NCBI GenBank assembly: GCA_021774995.1 | Contig: JAJFIM010000008.1 | Span: 1-10,903, forward strand | Source: Alphaproteobacteria bacterium | Lineage (GTDB): Bacteria; Pseudomonadota; Alphaproteobacteria; SMXP01 | DNA length: 10,903 bases | Direction: 5' to 3' | In this document: positions 1 through 6,952 of the stretch, piece after piece | Numbering within the stretch: the stretch's first letter is position 1 | Layout of the letters: each line of letters opens with the position of its first letter | Notes under the pieces: model-generated | What the model saw: only the letters and a program-made list of their open reading frames with translations | The model's database searches: none | What the model was told of the DNA's origin: nothing | Position numbers and translations under genes: made by a program

Positions 1-434
1 TACATCGTCATCGGCTTTTGCAAGTAGATGTCCTTGCCAGCTTCGACGGCATGGATGGCCATCAAGGCATGCCAGTGTGGAGGCGTGGCTATAATCACGG
101 CATCGACGTCGTCTGCGTCAAGAAGCTCTTGATAATCGAGATAGCCTCGAGCAGTTGGGTGCTCGGCGAGTGCTTCATCGCGGCGTTTCTTCCAGACATC
201 GCAAATAGCGGTTACCACGACGTCGGCGTACTTGGCGCAGTTTTTTAAGTTCTGGCGACCCATGCCATTGACACCGATAATGCCAAGACGTATTCGCTCG
301 CTGGGCGCTACGGCACCATCGCGCCCCAGCGCCGAGGCGGGTACGATAGTCGGCGCAGAGATGGCCGCGCCGATACCGCCTAAAACTTTCATGGCACGTC
401 GACGCGTAACTCGATCTTGTTCGTCGGTGGTCAT
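1..434 (-). CDS. Gfo/Idh/MocA-family oxidoreductase, Tat-exported (N-terminal part; runs off the left edge)
   Basis: This is a NAD(P)-dependent oxidoreductase of the Gfo/Idh/MocA family, which oxidises or reduces sugars and sugar-like substrates. Only the first 144 residues lie in the window. A twin-arginine signal is visible at residues 10-16 (TRRRAMK), followed by a hydrophobic stretch ending near SALG, so export by Tat is likely, as is common for planctomycete members. The Rossmann fold starts at residue 49 with LGIIGVNGMGR (GxxGxxGxG). Downstream are IATPPHWHA (about 115-123) and GKDIYLQKP (about 133-141), the equivalent of the family EKP motif with Gln for Glu, so the catalytic Lys is kept. 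The start is supported by GGAG eight bases upstream of the ATG at 434. It begins 38 bp after the DUF6807 gene on the same strand, so co-transcription is likely. The substrate is unknown and the C-terminal substrate domain is outside the window. Confidence 0.93.
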   Translation of the reverse strand, partial: MTTDEQDRVTRRRAMKVLGGIGAAISAPTIVPASALGRDGAVAPSERIRLGIIGVNGMGRQNLKNCAKYADVVVTAICDVWKKRRDEALAEHPTARGYLDYQELLDADDVDAVIIATPPHWHALMAIHAVEAGKDIYLQKPMTM

Positions 435-472
435 GGTCTTATCTCCATTTTCTGTAGATTGACTGAAGGTGG

Positions 473-1555
473 TTACTTTGCGCTGACAGCCTGTTTGCCC
501 TCGCTGGGGCCATTGTATGCTTCCCACTCGGCGACATACTGCTCGGTCGTCGCTTGACCGCCGGGGCGAATCCAAAGGCGATATTCCAGTATCAAAGGCT
601 CACTGCTGCTGAGAGCGAACCGGGTATTCTTGGCCGGAAAGGTTGGCTGAAACCAGGGCAGTTCCTCAAACATGATCCAGTCGCCGGGATAGTGGGGATT
701 GCTGGATTTCTCAAGCACTGCGAACCCGACAAGCTCGTTGCCGCCAGCGCGAATGCCTAGCGAATCTGACCAAGCACGACGCGGCTGGCTGTCGGCAGGA
801 TCGGCGTGATGCAGCAATTGAAGATCCTGGACCGGTGACAAGCGAGTATTGAGGCCGCCGTAGACATCCGTGCGTCGTCTCGCGATCGTCACGTCATCGA
901 CCAAGGCAGTAAATTCGAGTTTCAGATCGACGTACCAACCTCGCTCACCGGCGCGGCTGGCGCGAATGTTTGTCTGTTCGCGGACGATCGGAGTCTTGTC
1001 CTCCCACATCCAAAGATTCTCCGCCTTGATTTCTGCAACCTCGGTGCCGCTATGGAGCGTAATGTTGCCGGTGGGTCGTGCATAAACGCGTTGCAAGGCG
1101 TGGAGGTCGCCACGTTGGTCACCGTAATCAACTTCCGGCCAGGCCCAGTAGATACCACGGTGATGTGGATGATCCGGCGAAAAGTCTGTGGTCAAAATCT
1201 CGCCATCAGGTCCATGCAACGGGTGGATGTAGTTGCTGCGAGCAAGGGCATACTTGCGGTTTTCAGGGAGTACCTTAAGTAAGAATTCCTCGTCGGGTTC
1301 GACCGTTCGGTAGTTGTAGCGCAATACGGTTCGATCGGCAGCGGTGATAACGACCTGTCCGCTCGCGGGATCTTCAAACGCTCTCATCACAGGTATCGAC
1401 GCAGGATCGGCGTCGCGATCGTCCGCACGCGTCGTAGCTTTGCCTAGGGTTAGGATTGCGACTAGGGCAATCGTTACACTGGGTAAACGAATGTGTAACA
1501 GGTTACTCAGATAGGTATTTTTGAACGACCTTCTATTTTTCATGCTAAAAACCAT
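473..1555 (-). CDS. DUF6807 ('PmoA family') secreted protein
   Basis: This protein of up to 360 residues matches the DUF6807 family. The family is often labelled 'PmoA' in databases, but no methane oxidation role follows from that. The core signature is at residues 107-139: SNYIHPLHGPDGE, then DHPHHRGIYWAW, with a His-rich cluster that could bind metal or substrate. A second His pair occurs near 249-250 (LLHHAD). The N-terminus has a basic stretch (KNRR) followed by a hydrophobic segment at about 24-38, so a secretion signal is likely, with cleavage near TTRADD. Two starts are possible: ATG 1555, or ATG 1543 (356 residues), which has GAGAG 12 bases upstream. The second may be the true one. 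The gene lies between a secreted esterase and a Tat-exported oxidoreductase, all on the minus strand, which fits a sugar-degradation role. Function is not experimentally assigned by anything visible here. Confidence 0.88.
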   Translation of the reverse strand: MVFSMKNRRSFKNTYLSNLLHIRLPSVTIALVAILTLGKATTRADDRDADPASIPVMRAFEDPASGQVVITAADRTVLRYNYRTVEPDEEFLLKVLPENRKYALARSNYIHPLHGPDGEILTTDFSPDHPHHRGIYWAWPEVDYGDQRGDLHALQRVYARPTGNITLHSGTEVAEIKAENLWMWEDKTPIVREQTNIRASRAGERGWYVDLKLEFTALVDDVTIARRRTDVYGGLNTRLSPVQDLQLLHHADPADSQPRRAWSDSLGIRAGGNELVGFAVLEKSSNPHYPGDWIMFEELPWFQPTFPAKNTRFALSSSEPLILEYRLWIRPGGQATTEQYVAEWEAYNGPSEGKQAVSAK

Positions 1556-1651
1556 CTCTCGAGATGTTCATTTTTTTGACGACATTAGTAGACCATCTGC
1601 AATAAGTAGGCATTGTAACGCAGCCTATCACGTGTCACACCTAAGCCTGAT

Positions 1652-2647
1652 TCATTTCGCGGAAAACTTTGTCCTCGGAGCGCGAAGACCGAACACTTTT
1701 CGCAGGAAGTCAAGCTCCGTCGCACCGGGATGAGGGCAGTCGGGGCAGACGAGTTCGACCTTTTGTTGCGTGCCTACTTCTTGGTACTTGCGGAGTACTA
1801 GGTCCCCGAATCCCGCGTGGTGAATGCTGATGTCAAAGCTCGTGTCAGCCGGAAGTGGTGTGTCCGACAAGGATGTTCCATTGTAGCGGAGATGTAACGG
1901 CGGGTCGTCAACGCTGACGTGGCTGAGGGGACTGAACTCGGCCACCTTCTTTCGCAGGGCGGGCGAGTCGAGTTCTTCAATCTTCTTGATGTTGAACATC
2001 GGAAAAATCGAAGGATGAATATCCGGGTTTCCGCCCACATGTTTAGTGATCACATGTGGATCGATGGTGGTTGGCCCCCAATAGGAAACCACGCCAAGCA
2101 CTCGAGATGACTGCCGCGCCAGCGGGTCGTCACTTTTCGGTAGGGCTAAGTCATCGTGCAAAGCGATCCAGAGCGACATCAAGCCACCAGCGGAGCCGCC
2201 GCTGAGTACGATGCGATTTGGGTCTAGGTTCCACGATTTCGCTTTTGACCGGACAAACTGAACAACCCGTACGCCGTCCAGGAGCGAGCCAGGAAAGGGT
2301 TCGCTGTCAGGCCCTGTTACAAAGCGATAGTTGGCGCTGACGACGGAAATTCCGTTGGCCAAACAGTCTCTTGCAATCGGCCGCTGGAGATCAGCTTCTT
2401 TGTCGCCAGCTACGAAGCCGCCGCCATGGAAATAGATCAGCACCGGCGTCGGCGAGTCGGACTCTGCCGAGAAAAAATCGAGCAGATTACGGGGATGACT
2501 GCCGTAACGAACATCTTGGGAAGCCGGGGTGATTTTGAGAGGCTGGTCAACGACTTCAGGTGTCGTCTGTCCCATCAAAATCCCGGGAGCGAAAGTAACC
2601 AACCATACGGTCGCGAGCAAAAGTATCATCTTGTTGAAGGTGGCCAA
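1652..2647 (-). CDS. Secreted alpha/beta-hydrolase, carboxylesterase/HSL-like
   Basis: This is an esterase-type alpha/beta-hydrolase of about 331 residues. Counting from TTG 2647, the oxyanion motif HGGG is at 74-77 (IYFHGGGFVAGDK). The nucleophile elbow GGSAGG is at 150-155, with Ser152. Likely catalytic Asp282 (FGDLV) and His306 (CPHPG) follow in the usual order. A hydrophobic signal segment (MILLLATVWLVTFAPGILMG) is at the N-terminus. Start choice: the frame is open back to an ATG at 2848, but that extension has no family character. TTG 2647 has GGAGA eight bases upstream and adds a basic residue before the hydrophobic core, whereas ATG 2629 has no clear RBS, so 2629 remains an alternative. 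It is the first gene of the minus-strand trio, 96 bp before the DUF6807 gene. It could remove acetyl or other ester groups from polysaccharides. That substrate is inferred from context only. Confidence 0.88.
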   Translation of the reverse strand: MATFNKMILLLATVWLVTFAPGILMGQTTPEVVDQPLKITPASQDVRYGSHPRNLLDFFSAESDSPTPVLIYFHGGGFVAGDKEADLQRPIARDCLANGISVVSANYRFVTGPDSEPFPGSLLDGVRVVQFVRSKAKSWNLDPNRIVLSGGSAGGLMSLWIALHDDLALPKSDDPLARQSSRVLGVVSYWGPTTIDPHVITKHVGGNPDIHPSIFPMFNIKKIEELDSPALRKKVAEFSPLSHVSVDDPPLHLRYNGTSLSDTPLPADTSFDISIHHAGFGDLVLRKYQEVGTQQKVELVCPDCPHPGATELDFLRKVFGLRAPRTKFSAK

Positions 2648-2994
2648 GTTAGTTGTCTCCGATAAATGCAACACGGGGGCGGGCCATCGTTTATTGGTGT
2701 TTGCTAGGCGGGAATCAGGCGAGCGTCGTCGGGTTTGAACGTCTCGGGGGCCAAGTTTGATGTCCGCAAACGTCTCCAACCGTTCGGCAGGGCTTAAAAA
2801 CGATCCAACGCAGCAGATTCCGCAGATGGGACCTGCAACAGCTAACAACGTGTTGATTTGATCGCCCGTTTTGCAAGCCAGATGATTGCGACTGATCCAG
2901 CTGTCGCTCTCTCAAGGAGACCACTTTCCCGTCTCGGTTTGCAACACAACTCCCGTTTGCGCCTGAATTTTTCGGTGTCACTGCTTCTTGCACG
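2648..2994. other. Gene-free stretch upstream of the esterase
   Basis: No convincing gene was found on either strand. The minus-strand frames crossing it (a 5' extension of the esterase frame, and a 92-codon frame at 2715-2993) have no recognisable motifs and no credible RBS. The promoter of the esterase group should lie here, but no good -35/-10 pair was identified by eye. Confidence 0.5.
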
Positions 2995-3112
2995 TTAGGC
3001 GAGTGGCAGATAGGTTTTTACCCGTAGGATAGGCTTGCAGCCTGTCGGTCAAAGCACCACGGACAGGCTGGAAGCCTATCCTACGGTAAATTCTCATTTG
3101 CCGTTCGCCTTA
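2995..3112. repeat. 118-bp imperfect palindrome, MITE/REP-like intergenic element
   Basis: Two arms of about 52 bases face each other across a 15-base loop (3047-3061). The inner 25 bases of each arm (3022-3046 and 3062-3086) are complementary except for one position. They carry GTAGGATAGGCTT on the plus strand on the left and its complement on the right. The outer part is also related but more diverged: TTAGGCGA at 2995-3002 against TAAGGCGA read on the minus strand from 3112. The single-copy sequence cannot prove mobility. However, the length, the near-perfect core and the intergenic position fit a non-autonomous mobile palindrome, and similar GGATAGGCTTCCAGCCTGTC phrases recur in planctomycete genomes (recollection, not checked). 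It could also form a strong hairpin in transcripts ending here, but no T-tract follows on either strand. Confidence 0.75.
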
Positions 3113-3345
3113 CGGTATGATTGCAACTTTATCAGTCACTCTCACAAAAGGAAAAAGAGGAGAAAACACCTGCCTTCTGGAATAACTACTGTATGTTTAT
3201 AAAGTTTTGACGAACAGTGAAATCACAGTGTAATCGATTATCCTAAGATGTCCAGCACATTTTCGACAACGTGCGGTACGCTTCGACTACTGCTCTGCGG
3301 ATTGCTGCGGCAATTTGAACGCGTTATTGTTTTGAGAGGTCATTC
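3113..3345. other. AT-richer gene-free stretch between palindrome and channel gene
   Basis: No supported gene. The only noticeable plus-strand frame (33 codons from ATG 3248) lacks an RBS and any known motif. The efflux operon ends at 3365, so this is probably its 3' untranslated region plus spacer. No clear intrinsic terminator was seen. Confidence 0.5.
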
Positions 3346-3383
3346 CTAGCTCTGAGAATCGGGTCTAGCTCTGAGAATTGGGA
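3346..3383. repeat. 19-bp tandem duplication over the channel gene stop codon
   Basis: Two 19-base units (3346-3364 and 3365-3383) match at 17 of 19 positions, and the shared block is CTAGCTCTGAGAAT. The stop codon of the channel gene (TAG, minus strand, 3367-3365) lies in the second unit, so the duplication sits directly at the end of that gene. Confidence 0.8.
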
Positions 3384-3808
3384 TTCGCAGCATTCCAGAG
3401 TTTCTGCATGACGGCGAATGATAACGCCGTACTCCAGCCGAAGACGAGCAACCCAGCCATGGCTTGAATTCCGCTTAGCAGTCGCCACGAGGTTCCAATG
3501 ACGATGTCTCCGAATCCAAGACTTGTGAAGGTGACGATCGAGAAATAGGTGGCGGCTTCAAGCGTATTCAACTGGTCACCCGGTAGCGACAAGTACGCGA
3601 AAGACCAAACGACAACCTCGACAATATGTAACAGGAGGAGAATAATCGCTGTAGTGGATAACACCTTTAACATCGAAAAGCTATCCGTCTGAACTGAATC
3701 TGAGCCGTAGGTTCGCATCAATCGCCGAATCCACCATGTTGTACCTGTAGCATGTATCCCTACTGTCAAGAGGGCTAGAGGTAGTCCGACAAGAATGGAC
3801 GGGAGCAT
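3365..3808 (-). CDS. Small potassium-channel-like protein (Ion_trans_2 type)
   Basis: This 147-residue membrane protein has the two-transmembrane-plus-pore layout of small K+ channels, with an extra N-terminal hydrophobic segment. Segments are at about 3-22, 49-76 and 110-136. The pore loop lies before the last one, with selectivity-filter sequence TSLGFGD at 95-101, compared with TVGYGD in canonical channels. The GxGD core is kept, while the Thr, Val and Tyr positions are Ser, Leu and Phe. No cytosolic RCK/TrkA domain follows, and the protein ends about ten residues after the last helix. The start at 3808 has AAGGTG at a normal distance. It begins 24 bp after the RND permease stop and is probably co-transcribed with the efflux genes. 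Ion selectivity is inferred from the filter only. A structural or accessory role in the pump cannot be excluded. Confidence 0.85.
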   Translation of the reverse strand: MLPSILVGLPLALLTVGIHATGTTWWIRRLMRTYGSDSVQTDSFSMLKVLSTTAIILLLLHIVEVVVWSFAYLSLPGDQLNTLEAATYFSIVTFTSLGFGDIVIGTSWRLLSGIQAMAGLLVFGWSTALSFAVMQKLWNAANPNSQS

Positions 3809-3832
3809 GATCTCACCTTTACGCGAGTTTTC

Positions 3833-6800
3833 TCAACTCGGTGGCCGCAATTTGAAAAAAGTAGCATAAAGCACAGGCAACAAGATCATCGTGAGTACGG
3901 TGCCGAAAGCAAGCCCAAACATAATGGTTACGGCCATCGCGACCCAGAAGACGTCTTGCAGCAAGGGGATTACGCCCAGAACCGTTGTTGCCGCCGCGAG
4001 GACAACTGGGCGGAGACGCGAGACCGCCGAGTCAATGACGGCTTGGTAGGGCGTCTTGCCCTCTGCAAGCTCGATATCGATCTGGTCCAACAGGACGATC
4101 GCATTCTTGATCATCATACCGGCTAGGCTCATTGCTCCGAGCAAAGCCAGGAACCCGAACGAATGCCCCGTCACCAGCAGCCCTACGGTAATGCCAATCG
4201 CAGCGAAGGGAATAACGCACAGGATGATCAGAGGTGGTCGGAATGCGTTGAACAGCCCCACTATGATCAGTGCTACGATGACCGCCGCCGGTACCATGCC
4301 GGGGATTAATGACTGTTGGGAATCGCGGGAGCTTTCGAACTCACCACCCCACTCCAGTTTGTAGCCCGGTGGCAATTCGCTTTCGAGTTTTTCAAACTCT
4401 GTCAACACACTGGCGCGCAACCGCGAAGCCGACACACCGTCGGGCGGATTGGCCTGGACCGTGATTGTCCGACGGCGGTTGTAACGCCAGATAATCGGGT
4501 CTTCCCACTCTACGTTGATATCGCTGGTCACCTGGCGGAGCGGAACTGCGTCAGTAGATCCAGTCGGTAGCACCTGGAGCCCGCCAATCTGATTGGCGAG
4601 CTGCCGCCGTTCGCTGTCAGTGTGTCGTAATAGAATTGGATACAGTTTGTCGGCTTCGCGGTATTGACCGACCGGCAGTCCGTCGTAGGCACGGCGAGTA
4701 GCATCGGCGATGTTGGCTCGCGTCACCCGTGACCACCGCGCCCGGTCCTGGTTATAGTCGGCGACCAATTTCTTTACCTTTTGCCGCCAGTTCGATTGCG
4801 TAATCATCGTGTAAGGGCTGCTGCGAAATATACCCATAGCTTGTTCAGCTACCGCGCGCAATTGCACAGGATCAGCAACGGCGGGACCGCTGATGCGGGC
4901 TTCCACTTTCCACGTTTCGCTGGGGCCGAGGCCATAGCGGCGCACAATCGTCACCGCCTGCGGAACGTTCGCCTCCATCCAACTCGTGATTTCGGGGATC
5001 AGCTCGTTGAGTGCCTTGATGTCTTTGACATTGACAATTAACTGTCCGTAAGAGGAGTACGGCATTTCCGGTTCGACAGGCAAGTAAAACCGAGGTGGTC
5101 CCTGCCCCACGAAGGTGCTGACACTATCGACCCTTGCTTGGTCGGCGAGCAAGTGCTCTTCGATTGCCCGGGTGTCGCGCGACGTGGCCTGAATCTTCGT
5201 ACCTTCCGGAGCCCAGTAGTCGATCATCACTTGCAAGCGTGCCGAGTCAGGAAAAAACGTCCGATCAACGAACTGAAACCCATACGCCGAAACACCCAGC
5301 AAAGCCAGCAGGACGATAATCACTGCGAATCGAAAACGGATGGCCTGTTCCAGGACCGCTCGAAAGAACCCGTAGAACCGTCCGCCGTATTCATCGTCGC
5401 TACGCGCGGAGGGATCGGCTTTCGGCAACAGCCACATGCACATCAGCGGTGTGACCGTGACCGCAAGTACCCAGCTAATCAACAGCGAAATCGCGATTAC
5501 CTGAAACAACGACTGGCAGTATTCACCAGCACTTTCTTCAGACGCATAAATTGGATAGAACGCAATGACGGCGATCACGGTCGCGCCCAAAAGTGGCATC
5601 GAAGGCAACTCGGCAGCTTCGATGGCGGCCTGCTTCCGATCCATGCCGCGCCGAATACGTACCAGGATTCCGTCGGCCACCACGATGGCATTGTCGACCA
5701 TCATTCCCATCGCGACGATCAACGCACCCAGTGACATGCGCTGCAGGTCAATTCCCCAGACCGACATCGCCAGCAGCGAAATGATAATCACAAAAACGAG
5801 TCCGCCGAAGCTCACAATCGCGGCGACGCGAAAGCCCATCGCCAGCCACAGAACCACCACGACAATCGCTACAGCCTCGAGCAAGCTAACAACAAAGTCT
5901 CTGATAGAGGTTGAAACAGCGTCAGACTGCCAAGAGATGCGATGCGTTTCGATTCCAATGGGCAGCGTGGCGGTGATCTCCGCCAGCCGTTTGTCGATCG
6001 CGTGGCCCAGATCAACAATGTTGGCGCCCGAGACGTTTGAGATCGACATGCCGATCGCTGTCTGGCCATTGTATCGCATCTCCCACTGCGGCGGCTCGAC
6101 ATAGCCGCGACGCACCGATGCGATGTCCCGAATTCGCAGCAACTCTTCCGTGTCATCGGTGCTGCCCGATTTGGCAGTGTCCGATCCAAACATCTGAGAA
6201 GCGCCGGCCCCACGAATGACCAGTTCTTCAATGTCCTCTGGCGAATCGAACGCACCGGTCTGTTCAATCCGGAGACGATCGGTGGGAAGGTCAATCCCGC
6301 CTGAATTCACAACCGTGTTTTGGCCCATCAGGGTGTTTTGCAGTGACTCCATTGAGATGCCAAGCAGAGTGAGCTGCGTTTCCTGGGCGTCAATGTAGAT
6401 GCAGCGGGTTTGCGTGCCCCACGTTTCCACACGTGCGACACCTTCGACCAAGCTCAATTCTTTTTTTAGTGCGTCTGCGTAGTCCTCAAGTTCGTCGTAG
6501 CTAAATCCATCTCCAGTTAACGCGAACAAAAACCCATACACGTCGCCGAAATCATCACCCACAACGGGGCTGCCCGCTCCTGGAGGTAAGCTCGTGCCTA
6601 GGTCACGTACTTTTTTGCGCACCTCGTCCCAGATTTGCGGCAGCCTGTCCGAACTTATGTTTGGTCGAATCTCTAGCTTGACGAGAGAGAGGCCAGGGCG
6701 CGAGATCGACTCGACAAAATCGACATGCGGCAGTTCTTGCAGAGCGATTTCGATACGATCCGTGACTTCCAGCTCGACCTCTGTGGCCGTTGCGCCGGGA

Positions 6801-6952
6801 TAGCTCGTGATGATTGACGCTGATTTGACTGTGAATTCAGGATCTTCGAGCTGGCCCAGCTGAAAAAAGGACAACAGCCCGGCGAGCAGCAGCACCGCTG
6901 TTGTAAAACCGGTGACAACGGTCTTCTCGACCGCGAACTTAGGGAGGCTCAC
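3833..6952 (-). CDS. RND-family efflux permease (HAE1/AcrB-like)
   Basis: This is a 1039-residue inner-membrane proton-driven efflux pump subunit. TM1 is at about 11-34, followed by a periplasmic porter region (LEDPEFTVKSASI, YPGATATEVE), TM2-TM6 at about 352-508 and TM7 at about 543-562. A second periplasmic half follows, then TM8-TM12 at about 883-1028. TM4 carries MGMMVDNAIVVADG (Asp420-Asn421) and TM10 carries GMMIKNAIVLLDQ (Lys949). These are the proton-relay positions, with only one Asp of the AcrB Asp-Asp pair. The length is normal for the family. The start is GTG 6952, not the in-frame ATG at 7036: GGAGG sits seven bases upstream, and GTG overlaps the adaptor's TGA as GTGA, showing translational coupling. 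The partner adaptor is immediately upstream. No outer-membrane channel gene is nearby, so a TolC-like protein must come from elsewhere. The exported substrate (drug, lipid or other amphiphile) cannot be told. Confidence 0.96.
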   Translation of the reverse strand: MSLPKFAVEKTVVTGFTTAVLLLAGLLSFFQLGQLEDPEFTVKSASIITSYPGATATEVELEVTDRIEIALQELPHVDFVESISRPGLSLVKLEIRPNISSDRLPQIWDEVRKKVRDLGTSLPPGAGSPVVGDDFGDVYGFLFALTGDGFSYDELEDYADALKKELSLVEGVARVETWGTQTRCIYIDAQETQLTLLGISMESLQNTLMGQNTVVNSGGIDLPTDRLRIEQTGAFDSPEDIEELVIRGAGASQMFGSDTAKSGSTDDTEELLRIRDIASVRRGYVEPPQWEMRYNGQTAIGMSISNVSGANIVDLGHAIDKRLAEITATLPIGIETHRISWQSDAVSTSIRDFVVSLLEAVAIVVVVLWLAMGFRVAAIVSFGGLVFVIIISLLAMSVWGIDLQRMSLGALIVAMGMMVDNAIVVADGILVRIRRGMDRKQAAIEAAELPSMPLLGATVIAVIAFYPIYASEESAGEYCQSLFQVIAISLLISWVLAVTVTPLMCMWLLPKADPSARSDDEYGGRFYGFFRAVLEQAIRFRFAVIIVLLALLGVSAYGFQFVDRTFFPDSARLQVMIDYWAPEGTKIQATSRDTRAIEEHLLADQARVDSVSTFVGQGPPRFYLPVEPEMPYSSYGQLIVNVKDIKALNELIPEITSWMEANVPQAVTIVRRYGLGPSETWKVEARISGPAVADPVQLRAVAEQAMGIFRSSPYTMITQSNWRQKVKKLVADYNQDRARWSRVTRANIADATRRAYDGLPVGQYREADKLYPILLRHTDSERRQLANQIGGLQVLPTGSTDAVPLRQVTSDINVEWEDPIIWRYNRRRTITVQANPPDGVSASRLRASVLTEFEKLESELPPGYKLEWGGEFESSRDSQQSLIPGMVPAAVIVALIIVGLFNAFRPPLIILCVIPFAAIGITVGLLVTGHSFGFLALLGAMSLAGMMIKNAIVLLDQIDIELAEGKTPYQAVIDSAVSRLRPVVLAAATTVLGVIPLLQDVFWVAMAVTIMFGLAFGTVLTMILLPVLYATFFKLRPPS

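Noticed and set aside
1613..1637. Promoter for the DUF6807 gene (GTGACA and TACAAT on the minus strand)
   Set aside because: The boxes are good but only 15 bases apart, so it was not listed as a feature. It remains possible.
2630..2848. 5' extension of the esterase frame to ATG 2848
   Set aside because: The extra residues are Cys/Pro/Arg-rich, unlike any esterase N-terminus, and would put the signal peptide in the interior. An RBS is present at TTG 2647 instead.
2715..2993. 92-codon minus-strand frame upstream of the esterase
   Set aside because: No recognisable motif and unusual composition. The lack of an RBS makes it likely chance.
3022..3086. The 25-bp core palindrome as an intrinsic terminator
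   Set aside because: The stem is far longer than usual and neither strand has a T-tract after it.
3248..3349. 33-codon plus-strand frame
   Set aside because: No RBS, no homologous feature, and convergent with the end of the efflux operon.
5138..6104. Long plus-strand frames opposite the RND permease
   Set aside because: They are shadows on the complementary strand of a well-supported gene, rich in Arg, Ser, Thr and Pro without motifs.
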